From NCBI GenBank assembly GCA_934725685.1, contig CAKVBX010000010.1, positions 1 to 49,104 of the forward strand: a stretch of DNA of 49,104 nt, given 5' to 3'. The first letter of the stretch is position 1, and the number at the start of each line of letters is the position of its first letter. The translations under genes and the position numbers were made by a program. This document shows positions 7,270 to 15,172 of the stretch, piece after piece. This DNA comes from an uncultured Bacilli bacterium. GTDB lineage: Bacteria > Bacillota_I > Bacilli_A > RFN20 > CAG-288. Below the pieces are notes generated by a model. The model had not been told where the DNA came from, did no database searches, and worked only from the letters and a program-made list of their open reading frames with translations.

Positions 7270-8703
7270 ATGAAACGTAGTATCGATCAATTTCTTGCCA
7301 GCTTTCCTGAGCTGATTGCGGACCGAGGGGAAGCCATCTATGATAATGGTGATTATAAAGTTTATACGATGAATGATATGGTTTTTGACTGCGATGTCTA
7401 TGGTACTCATGACAATTACCAGGCCAAATTGTTTCTCGAAGACGGCAAGATTATAGGGGCGAAGTGCACTTGTCCCTATTATGCGGGCGGAAAAATGTGC
7501 AAACATATTTATGCTGTAACCCTCGCTTTGAAAGACAGGATGCGGCGCTCTGCCAATAAAAAAACTGAGATTGCGGTGCCGACGGATGAGAAGGACTTTC
7601 CAGCAAAGTATAAGGTGTATCAAAACGATGGTGCCTTCACGAAAGACTCCATGGCCGCTTTTCTTGCCCCTCTAATTCAGGGACAAAAGAAAGAAACTCT
7701 TCTGTCTCTTTGCAGAATCACAAAAAGAAAGACGGAATTCACTTATTTTCTGGAGACTCTTTGCGACTCAGAGCTCAAGGAATGGTTCTTTTCTTCTGTC
7801 ACTGAAAAGAATCTTCCTTCTCCGTTATTTCGTTATTTTATCGATTTCATGCTGAAACATGCAGAACTCAGCGGATACCTGAATGATGAAGCTCTCGCTG
7901 CTGCTTTGGATAATGATCTGGGTGGTTTTGATTTCTTCTTTCCAATGTTTGAAGAGGCGATGATTCTGAATCAAAAAGAGAGAGTCAAGTTGTTTTCTAA
8001 TTCATTGGCGGCGATAAACTATATTTCGGATGATAGTCTGTTCCGATTCCTGAGTGAGAACGAAAAGACTGAAAACTATGTTTCCTATTTCGAAAAAAGA
8101 CTGAAGAAAGGAAAGCTGTTTAAATTCGAGTATGCCTTTTTATTCCCATATCTGACGGAGGAAGAAAAGAGCAAATACCTTTTCCTGACCAGAGAAACCC
8201 AACGTGGTTATTATTCTTACGATTACGGAATCATCAATGATTATTCGGAAAGAAGGTTCATTACGGAAAAGAAAATCCGCATCCTCGGCGGAAAGGCCCC
8301 GGAATCGGTCAATGAGATGTCTCTCATCGATTTTGGCGCCTTCCGGAATACGATCTTCCGACAATATAAATCGATTGCGCTCAGGCGGTTCAAGACGGTC
8401 ATCGCCGGATTCAACAAAAAGAAAAGCATTCTTCCTTATGAGGTGTTCTGTGCCTACCTGGTCTTTCGGGATTGCCTTGAGGATTGTCCTGAGCTGAAGG
8501 TGTCGCTTGAACGTTTTCTGGACAAAATGCAAAGCGTGCGTGGAGTCACTCCTCAGATTCATGGCTGTCTTTTCGAACTTATGAAAAAGACAGGGTACTT
8601 GAATGAGAACTGCACCTATGTCGATTTCGAGGAAGGGACCAAGGGGTTCGATGCGATGGACATCGGGAAGACCGATGAGAAGGAGATAACGGAATGGTAT
8701 TGA
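7270..8703 (+). CDS. SWIM zinc-finger protein (YwqB-like)
   Basis: 477 residues from the ATG at 7270, which has GAAGGAG at 7254-7260; the longer frame from 7189 has no ribosome site. An N-terminal SWIM zinc finger is visible as CTC...CKH (Cys66, Cys68, Cys77, His79; CxCx8CxH), preceded by the usual strands. The rest is helical and not recognisable. The stop overlaps the start of the SNF2 helicase by 10 bases. SWIM proteins paired with SNF2-type helicases occur in many Bacillota (YwqB/YwqA in Bacillus subtilis), where the zinc finger is thought to bind DNA or the partner. The exact function is not established. Confidence 0.85.
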   Translation: MKRSIDQFLASFPELIADRGEAIYDNGDYKVYTMNDMVFDCDVYGTHDNYQAKLFLEDGKIIGAKCTCPYYAGGKMCKHIYAVTLALKDRMRRSANKKTEIAVPTDEKDFPAKYKVYQNDGAFTKDSMAAFLAPLIQGQKKETLLSLCRITKRKTEFTYFLETLCDSELKEWFFSSVTEKNLPSPLFRYFIDFMLKHAELSGYLNDEALAAALDNDLGGFDFFFPMFEEAMILNQKERVKLFSNSLAAINYISDDSLFRFLSENEKTENYVSYFEKRLKKGKLFKFEYAFLFPYLTEEEKSKYLFLTRETQRGYYSYDYGIINDYSERRFITEKKIRILGGKAPESVNEMSLIDFGAFRNTIFRQYKSIALRRFKTVIAGFNKKKSILPYEVFCAYLVFRDCLEDCPELKVSLERFLDKMQSVRGVTPQIHGCLFELMKKTGYLNENCTYVDFEEGTKGFDAMDIGKTDEKEITEWY

Positions 8704-11700
8704 CAAAGATTGACGAGAATAACTTTCCGATCACGCCCACTCCGCTTCAAATGGCTTTGTCCAAGAGGCTTGAGGAGGGGAAGGTCCGCATTTTCTATCG
8801 AATCAACAAAACGATGGACAAAATCACCTATCTTGGCTCCGATGACTATTTCGGCACTTTTTGCATCAAGGTCGGCGATGACGGAAAAGTCGAAATCGGG
8901 GAAGGCACTTCCGTGCCTTGCTTTCATGGTGAGAATGAATATGAAAATCTGATTAACACTTTCCTTCGTTACCTCATCCGAAAGGATAAGGAAGCGCCGG
9001 CGGAAATGCTCGAACGCCGCTATGGAAGACTTTCCCGTGATTATACCATCTTCAAGGGCATGTCTTTGGTTGACATTCAGCAGTATAAGGAAAATCGAGC
9101 CGGATTAAGCCATCTTTTGGAAGAGTTGAAAGATGATAAAAACAACGATTCCTCTATGAACGGACTGACTGCAGGGTCTTATTCCATCCGTATCGATTTC
9201 ACCCCTTCGTATCCTTCACAGATGGAATTCCGGGTTTTCCGCAAGGATGGGAAACAGGACAGCCTGACCAGTTTTTCCAGCATTTACAATTATTTCTATG
9301 TTGACCATCCGGAACTGCTTACGCCGGTTCAGAAGGATATTTTCGCTCAGCTCACTCCGCTTATGATGGAATCCCGGCTTCAGGGTAGCTACAGATATAT
9401 CGATTCCAAAATTGCAAACGGCATTCTCTTCCGGATTCTTCCGCTGTTAGGCAAGCAGGAAGTGCGTTTTGCCAATCCGATCAGAGTCAGTGGAATAGAT
9501 TTCCGCCTTGAGGATGAGATTCGGCATTTGGAAGTCTCAATCGATGAGAATGGTGAGATTCAGACAAATTTCCCTGATTCTTCCTCTTATTATGTTTGCC
9601 GTGAGAGCATGCAGATTCTTGAGGTCGATGAAGCGAAACGAACGCTCTCTCTTTATCAGTATCCGAACGAAAAAGTCAGGAAGCTTTTCTGTTTCCGGCA
9701 CGATCATCCTCAGTTTTCTTCGAAGCTGTTCTTGGATGATATTTCCGTTTCCATGATTCCGGCCATCAAGGGTCAGGTGCCCGTAGAAAGCACTTTTCTT
9801 TCCAAAAGCTTGATGCGAATCGACCATATCGAATACTATGTCGATCTCGATAAGGATAGAATGGAACTGGACTGCAAGACAAAGTATTGTCTTGATAAGA
9901 AGTTTGTGGAGGAAGAAGAGTATCAGCGCCGTTACCCGGAGAAGATTGAGGGCTTTAAGGAAGCTCTCTCCTCTTATTCCATGAAGGAGAACGGCCGTGT
10001 CAAAGACCCCGATGTCATCGTCGCTTTCGTCAGCTCTTCCATGGATGACCTGAAGAAATACGCTCAGCTTTTCGTTTCCGAAGAACTCAAGAAATTGCAT
10101 AAGAAATCAGTCGGAAAAATCAACATCGCCATCAATTCGGGGAGTGATTGGTTCTCCCTGGATTTTTCCAGCGATGAGTATACGAAGGAAGAAGTGGATT
10201 CCATCCTCGATGCCTATAAGAAAAAGAAGAAATACTTCCTCCTGAAAGGAAGCATCCTTTCCTTAGAGGAGGAAGGGGATGAGGATATCAAGGAGATTCT
10301 CGACGATCTCGACTTCAAGAACAAACACATTCCGATGTATCAGGTTCTGAAGCTCAATGACAGGAAGAATGTCGATCTGGGCGAAGATGTCCGGGCTCTT
10401 TTTCACGATATTCTCCGATATGAGGAAACGGAAATCCATCTGCCCTCCACTATTCAGACGAGTCTGCGTCCGTACCAAATCAAGGGAGTTCAGTGGCTGA
10501 CGGCACTGAAGGAACATCATCTCTCCGGAATCCTTGCCGATGACATGGGTTTAGGAAAGACGCTGGAAATGATTGCCTTTTTAAGTCAGTACGATGAAAA
10601 GAAACCGAATCTCATCATCACTCCGAAATCTTTGACCTTCAATTGGGAAGATGAGTTCCATCGCTGGAACAAAGAGGCGAAGGTCGTTGTTTTGTCCCTG
10701 GACAGGGAGGAACGCCATTCTCTGATTGCTCAGATTAAAAAGGAGGAGACGGTCAACTATATCATCTCCTATGATTCTCTAAGAATCGACCTCGATCTGC
10801 TCAAGGATGTGAACTTCGGATTTGTCATACTTGATGAAGGACAAAATATCGCCAATGCCTTATCCCAGAGGGCAAGGGCTGTGAAATCCCTTAATGCCGA
10901 TTATAAGTTTGCACTAACCGGTACGCCGATTCAGAACTCTTTGATGGATCTTTGGTCCCTCTTTGATTTCCTGATGCCAGGTTATCTCAGATCTTTCAAT
11001 GATTTTAAGAGGCAGTATGCCAAATATGATATCGAGAAAAAGGAAAGGGACCATCTGGAACATATCGTCTCGCCTTTCTTACTGAAGCGTAAGAAGGATG
11101 ATGTGCTGAAGGAACTTCCGGGAAAGACCGTGGTGACCCAGAGCATTGTCATGGAGAAAAAAGAGAAGGACCTCTATAACGCTTATCTCATGAAAGCCAA
11201 GAATACGTTCCATGAGAAAGGGGAAGGCGGAAAGACCAAGAAGCTTGAAGTGTTGGCGGCTCTGACAAGACTGCGTCAGATCTGTGTTGACCCCTCTTCC
11301 TTTTTGGAATATAATGAGCTTTCCACAAAACTTGATTACACGCTCTTTTTGATCAGGGAAGCGATTGCCAAGGGCCATAAAGTTCTTCTGTTTTCCTCGT
11401 TCAAGACGGTATTGATCCATCTTGGCGAGCTTCTGGAGAAGGAGCATATCACCTATGACTTCATCACGGGGGATACTTCGGCTCAGGCAAGACTTCAGCT
11501 TGCAAAAAAGTTCAACCAGGGAGAGAATCCCAAGGTTATGCTCATCTCTTTGAAGGCAGGCGGTACCGGACTGAATCTTATCGGTGCCGATATTGTCGTT
11601 CATCTTGATCCCTGGTGGAATCTTGCCGCAGAGGATCAGGCTTCCGACCGCGCATATCGAATCGGTCAGAAGAGAAAAGTCACCATCTATAAGATTGTCA

Positions 11701-11828
11701 TGAAGAATACCATCGAAGAAAAGGTCCTTGTTCTTCAGGAAAAGAAGAAGAATCTATCCGATATCTTCGATAATGCCAGTGAAAAGACAAATCTCAGCGA
11801 TGAGGATATCGCTTATCTATTAGGCTGA
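8694..11828 (+). CDS. SNF2-family DNA-dependent ATPase/helicase (YwqA-like)
   Basis: 1044 residues. The C-terminal ~450 residues form the SNF2 motor: LRPYQIKGVQWL near 600, motif I DDMGLGKTLE, motif II DEGQ, motif III TGTPIQNS, and motif VI near the end, QASDRAYRIGQ, as in RapA/YwqA-type proteins. The N-terminal ~590 residues are family-specific and carry no catalytic motif I can name. These ATPases translocate on duplex DNA and remodel protein-DNA complexes; a role in transcription recycling or repair is likely but not shown. AAGGAG lies 9 bases before the start, inside the SWIM gene, so the two are co-translated. Confidence 0.92.
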   Translation: MVLTKIDENNFPITPTPLQMALSKRLEEGKVRIFYRINKTMDKITYLGSDDYFGTFCIKVGDDGKVEIGEGTSVPCFHGENEYENLINTFLRYLIRKDKEAPAEMLERRYGRLSRDYTIFKGMSLVDIQQYKENRAGLSHLLEELKDDKNNDSSMNGLTAGSYSIRIDFTPSYPSQMEFRVFRKDGKQDSLTSFSSIYNYFYVDHPELLTPVQKDIFAQLTPLMMESRLQGSYRYIDSKIANGILFRILPLLGKQEVRFANPIRVSGIDFRLEDEIRHLEVSIDENGEIQTNFPDSSSYYVCRESMQILEVDEAKRTLSLYQYPNEKVRKLFCFRHDHPQFSSKLFLDDISVSMIPAIKGQVPVESTFLSKSLMRIDHIEYYVDLDKDRMELDCKTKYCLDKKFVEEEEYQRRYPEKIEGFKEALSSYSMKENGRVKDPDVIVAFVSSSMDDLKKYAQLFVSEELKKLHKKSVGKINIAINSGSDWFSLDFSSDEYTKEEVDSILDAYKKKKKYFLLKGSILSLEEEGDEDIKEILDDLDFKNKHIPMYQVLKLNDRKNVDLGEDVRALFHDILRYEETEIHLPSTIQTSLRPYQIKGVQWLTALKEHHLSGILADDMGLGKTLEMIAFLSQYDEKKPNLIITPKSLTFNWEDEFHRWNKEAKVVVLSLDREERHSLIAQIKKEETVNYIISYDSLRIDLDLLKDVNFGFVILDEGQNIANALSQRARAVKSLNADYKFALTGTPIQNSLMDLWSLFDFLMPGYLRSFNDFKRQYAKYDIEKKERDHLEHIVSPFLLKRKKDDVLKELPGKTVVTQSIVMEKKEKDLYNAYLMKAKNTFHEKGEGGKTKKLEVLAALTRLRQICVDPSSFLEYNELSTKLDYTLFLIREAIAKGHKVLLFSSFKTVLIHLGELLEKEHITYDFITGDTSAQARLQLAKKFNQGENPKVMLISLKAGGTGLNLIGADIVVHLDPWWNLAAEDQASDRAYRIGQKRKVTIYKIVMKNTIEEKVLVLQEKKKNLSDIFDNASEKTNLSDEDIAYLLG

Positions 11829-11895
11829 AACGACCTGGAATCAGGTGTAGAATCGATTAAGAAATCTGTTCAGAAAGAAGGAATGCACGTAACGG

Positions 11896-11933
11896 AAAAG
11901 AGCCTGACACGACGGTCAGGCTCTTTGATTTTT
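11896..11933. terminator. Bidirectional terminator between convergent genes
   Basis: AAAGAGCCTGAC/GTCAGGCTCTTT is a perfect 12-bp stem around a 6-base loop. It ends the SNF2 gene (plus) and, reading minus, lies directly after the stop of the 389-residue membrane protein gene. Confidence 0.8.
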
Positions 11934-13101
11934 ACTTTTCTTCCGAAAGATGAAGTTCCGGTTTATTCTTCTTGATCTTCTCAAGAGACGAAGCGAAGAA
12001 CTCTTTTTCCTTAGTGAGTCTTCTCGATTCTTTTCCTTCGTAGGATTTCATCAGCTGGTTAAAGCGCTTGACAATATCCTTGACTTTCTCGGAATCCGAA
12101 GCGATGAATGCGGCGATGAGAAGGGCGGTTCGATAGTCGGAGATGAGTTCCGGCGTTGCGACGACCTTCTTGTCATCCTTCTTCATGCTGAGGAAAGTGC
12201 TGTCCGCTCCCTTGTCATCATCGATGGAGAAGTGGAGATAGATGATTTCTCCGTAAGGGACATAGCGGTCGGCATCGTTGAAGTATTTGTTGTAATAACG
12301 CATCGTATCGATTGTGGTGAACGCTTTTTCGAGGCGGGAAGAGTAGAGGTGATCGAGATAATTGGCGTGGAGAACTCTGGCGCGATAGAAGGAATTGTAG
12401 TCTTCGAATTCATGGCTGACATAATCCAGACCGGCGTGTTCGTTCTTCTTGTTGATCATACAGACATTGAAGGCAATTTTATCTTCCGGCTTGCTGGTGA
12501 CAAGAAGGTTGAACATATCCGTCGGGAAATCCTGACGGAACGGGAGGATTTCGTATAACGGAGTGAGGAAGCCGTACGACATCATGAACAGGGCAGTCCA
12601 TCCGATGGCGCTCTGGGTCGTCTTGACCTGGTTGAGACCTAAGACAAAGAAGAGGATGAGGGAAATGACGATCAGGACGAATTCCGCGATGAATCCGCCG
12701 AGGAAGATGAGCTTCGGATTCTTGTTCACATCATCATCCTTCGGTGTGAACTGAAGGGAGAGATCGAAGAAGGAGAGAATATCATATCTGACCTTGGTTT
12801 TTCCTTCGGATTTGTCGATGAGGAAACCGAGAATCTTCATATAGGCGACACGGTAGCCTGCGACTTTCGCAAAGAGAATCTTACCGAGATTGTAGACCAA
12901 GAAAGTCAGGACGACACCGAGAATGATGGATACGAGGAAGTAGGGCGCTCCGGAATAACCGCTCGGAATATAATCTTTCGAAGTCTGCTGTGCGAACCAG
13001 ATACCGAGAAGATAACCGAGATAGACTAACATCAGACCCCAGGAGAGGTTATAGTCCAGAACGGAGTTTCTCGGGCATTCTTTCGTTTTTTTTGCTTCCA
13101 T
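11932..13101 (-). CDS. Membrane protein resembling an inactivated site-2 protease (M50 fold)
   Basis: 389 residues with about four membrane segments in the first 220 and a soluble, lysine-rich C-terminal half. The segment VYNLGKILFAKVAGYRV aligns by eye with the M50 zinc motif region (VHELGHxLxAKxxGxRV), but the HExxH residues read Y-N-L-G-K, so both zinc histidines and the catalytic Glu are gone. A later ILPFRQDFPTD resembles the third-ligand region (LLPxxxxxxDG) and keeps an Asp. If the match holds, it is a pseudoprotease with a scaffold or binding role. GGAGG precedes the ATG. The soluble part has no recognised domain. Confidence 0.5.
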   Translation of the reverse strand: MEAKKTKECPRNSVLDYNLSWGLMLVYLGYLLGIWFAQQTSKDYIPSGYSGAPYFLVSIILGVVLTFLVYNLGKILFAKVAGYRVAYMKILGFLIDKSEGKTKVRYDILSFFDLSLQFTPKDDDVNKNPKLIFLGGFIAEFVLIVISLILFFVLGLNQVKTTQSAIGWTALFMMSYGFLTPLYEILPFRQDFPTDMFNLLVTSKPEDKIAFNVCMINKKNEHAGLDYVSHEFEDYNSFYRARVLHANYLDHLYSSRLEKAFTTIDTMRYYNKYFNDADRYVPYGEIIYLHFSIDDDKGADSTFLSMKKDDKKVVATPELISDYRTALLIAAFIASDSEKVKDIVKRFNQLMKSYEGKESRRLTKEKEFFASSLEKIKKNKPELHLSEEK

Positions 13102-13170
13102 AGGATAGCCTCCATTTGAGTTTTAGCACACGGATAAAAGTATTATATGATAAATTTCGGCTGTTTGCTT

Positions 13171-14280
13171 CTATTTGTTCTCTAATTTTAATGTGGTATA
13201 AGCTTTTTCCAGGTCCTTTTCTTCGATGACAAAGGGAAGATCTTCGAAGGAGTGGGCGATGGGGAGTGTGCCGATCCATGCTTTCAGGGCATCGATTGCA
13301 TCGGAGGCGGTGGCTTCATCCTTCAGGGAGAAGACGGCCTGACCGAAACGGACCAGTTTGTTGTGAAACAGTTCGATGTTGAGGGAAAGATAGGGGGCGA
13401 GAAGGAGTGCGATTCCCTGCCCATGGGCCAGTTCGGGATAGATTCCGCTGAGGCGGTGTTCTGCTTTATGGACGATGAACTGTTTGTTTTTTCCGAAACT
13501 GGTGAATCCATCATGGGCCAAAGCGCCGTCGATCATCATGGCACGTCTTGCTAGGATATCGGAGGGATCTTTCAGCACAGCCTTGGAGGTGTCGACGATG
13601 CTCTTCATAATGCCGAGTGCGAGTTCATCGCAGGGTTCCAATTCGTGAGAGGGAGAAAAATAGCGCTCCATGCTGTGGGAGAACATGTCGGCGAGACCGA
13701 CTCCAATCTGATAGGGAGGGACGGATAGGGTCAACGAGGGATCGAGAAGGGAGAAGAGTGGGTAATTGCTTCCGATATTGAAGCCGCCTTTGAAGTGGTG
13801 CTTCCGGTCGGAGATGACACAGGAATCCGACATTTCACTTCCGGATGCGGAAAGCGTGATGATGGTCGCAATCGGGAGTGCATGAAGCGGTGTGACAATA
13901 TGTTTGTTGAAGTCGAGTGGGTTGCCTTCATAGTAATAAGCGTGTGCGAGCGATTTCGCAGCATCGAGGACACTGCCTCCGCCGCAGGCGAGGATGAGGT
14001 CCGGCTGGAACTGTAATGCCTTCTCTCTCATCCGGATGACATCCTCTACGTCAGGATTTGCCTGGATACCGGAATATTCCGTGAATTCGATTCTGTTTTC
14101 TTTCAGGGAGTTGGTGATTTTCTGATAGGTTCCGTTTGCTTTGATGGACTTGCTTCCGTAGACAAAAAAGACTCTCTTGAAAGAGTAGTCTTTTTTGATG
14201 ATAGTTCCAATCTGGGCGACCCCGTGATCGCGCAGATAGATTTTTGTCGGACAGCAGAATGTGAAGTCAAGATTTGACAT
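13171..14280 (-). CDS. Iron-containing alcohol dehydrogenase
   Basis: 369 residues, group III (iron-type) alcohol dehydrogenase, probably NAD(P)H-dependent butanol/ethanol dehydrogenase of the YugJ/BdhA kind. The nucleotide-binding GGGSVLDAAK lies near residue 100. Metal ligands are seen in GLADMFSHSME (Asp, His), AEHRLSG (His) and ELAHGQG (His). A cytoplasmic enzyme that regenerates NAD(P)+ by reducing aldehydes in fermentation. It starts 41 bases after the TetR gene on the same strand, so the regulator probably controls it. Confidence 0.9.
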   Translation of the reverse strand: MSNLDFTFCCPTKIYLRDHGVAQIGTIIKKDYSFKRVFFVYGSKSIKANGTYQKITNSLKENRIEFTEYSGIQANPDVEDVIRMREKALQFQPDLILACGGGSVLDAAKSLAHAYYYEGNPLDFNKHIVTPLHALPIATIITLSASGSEMSDSCVISDRKHHFKGGFNIGSNYPLFSLLDPSLTLSVPPYQIGVGLADMFSHSMERYFSPSHELEPCDELALGIMKSIVDTSKAVLKDPSDILARRAMMIDGALAHDGFTSFGKNKQFIVHKAEHRLSGIYPELAHGQGIALLLAPYLSLNIELFHNKLVRFGQAVFSLKDEATASDAIDALKAWIGTLPIAHSFEDLPFVIEEKDLEKAYTTLKLENK

Positions 14281-14321
14281 TGTCGTTTACCTCGTTTTTC
14301 CACTGCTTATTATATAAGGTT

Positions 14322-14864
14322 TTAGTTGGAAAGGAATCTTTTCGTGATGGTTCTCATTTCTTCGTAGGTTCCGAAAATGGCCTTGCAATAGCTAATGTAT
14401 TTTTCTTTTTCGGGGCAGAATCCGTGCACATAGAAACTTCTGGCTTCATTGATGACGCCGGCGACATAGAAGCAGACAAGGATGTCCTTCTGCTCCGGAT
14501 AAAGGCTGAGATAATCGACAAGGTTCTTTGCTAGGATGATGTCGAGCTGTTTTTTCAGATGATTGTAGAGGATAGACCAAAATAGGTTATAGACCTTTGC
14601 ATCTTTTTCGCAGGAACCGATGAACTCGGAATAGTTTTCCATCAGGTTGAAAGTGTCCGTGATGATGTAATCTTTGACCTGACTTTTGACAAGTTCCTTA
14701 ATGTAATAGGTGAGGCATTCCTTGAGCGATTTGAAATAGTAATAGAAACTCTGTCTCGAGCACTCTAATTTGCTGCAGACATCCGAAATGGTGATATCCG
14801 AATAGGAGTCTTTCTTCATCAGTTCATACAAGGCTATTGCGAAATCCGATTTGCGTCTGTTCAT
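14322..14864 (-). CDS. TetR-family transcriptional regulator
   Basis: 180 residues from the ATG at 14864, which has GGAGG at a 5-base distance; an ATG four codons upstream would overlap that ribosome site. The N-terminal helix-turn-helix is typical: YSDITISDVCSKLECSRQSFYYYFKSL, about residues 23-50. The C-terminal part is a divergent ligand domain. It lies directly upstream of the alcohol dehydrogenase gene in one transcript and probably senses a fermentation product or stress compound. No operator is identified with certainty. Confidence 0.88.
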   Translation of the reverse strand: MNRRKSDFAIALYELMKKDSYSDITISDVCSKLECSRQSFYYYFKSLKECLTYYIKELVKSQVKDYIITDTFNLMENYSEFIGSCEKDAKVYNLFWSILYNHLKKQLDIILAKNLVDYLSLYPEQKDILVCFYVAGVINEARSFYVHGFCPEKEKYISYCKAIFGTYEEMRTITKRFLSN

Positions 14865-15044
14865 CGTTTCCTCCAATCTTTGAAAACTAACCCGAATCCG
14901 TCGAGGATGGAAGTCAGTTGAAATTCACCTGCTAATTCCAATTGTTTCATCTATAACCATATTTTAAAAGATTAAAAAAGAAAAATCAACATCATTAAGG
15001 AAGACTTACATGGGATTTTACTAAAATTAATTATAGCCCCGTTC

Positions 15045-15059
15045 AGTTTTCGGAAAACT
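15045..15059. promoter_or_regulatory. Perfect palindrome AGTTTTC-G-GAAAACT
   Basis: A 15-bp perfect palindrome in the region between the divergent TetR and ppdK genes, about 70 bases before the ppdK -10. The spacing suits an operator for either gene; which protein binds is unknown. Confidence 0.4.
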
Positions 15060-15123
15060 ATTAAAAAGTGTCGAAAAAACATCGCAATCTCTTGTTCTGT
15101 ATATTTTATTCTTTTTTTTAGTA

Positions 15124-15132
15124 TGCTAAAAT
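15124..15132 (+). promoter_or_regulatory. Extended -10 element of ppdK
   Basis: TGCTAAAAT gives an extended -10 (TGnTAAAAT) with an AT-rich, poorly matching -35 region. A small AAGGT/ACCTT hairpin and the strong site AGGAGG (15162-15167) follow before the ATG. The rest of 14865-15172 shows only the palindrome at 15045-15059. Confidence 0.5.
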
Positions 15133-15172
15133 ATCCGAAGGTAAAAACCTTAATAATTTTTAGGAGGAAAAA

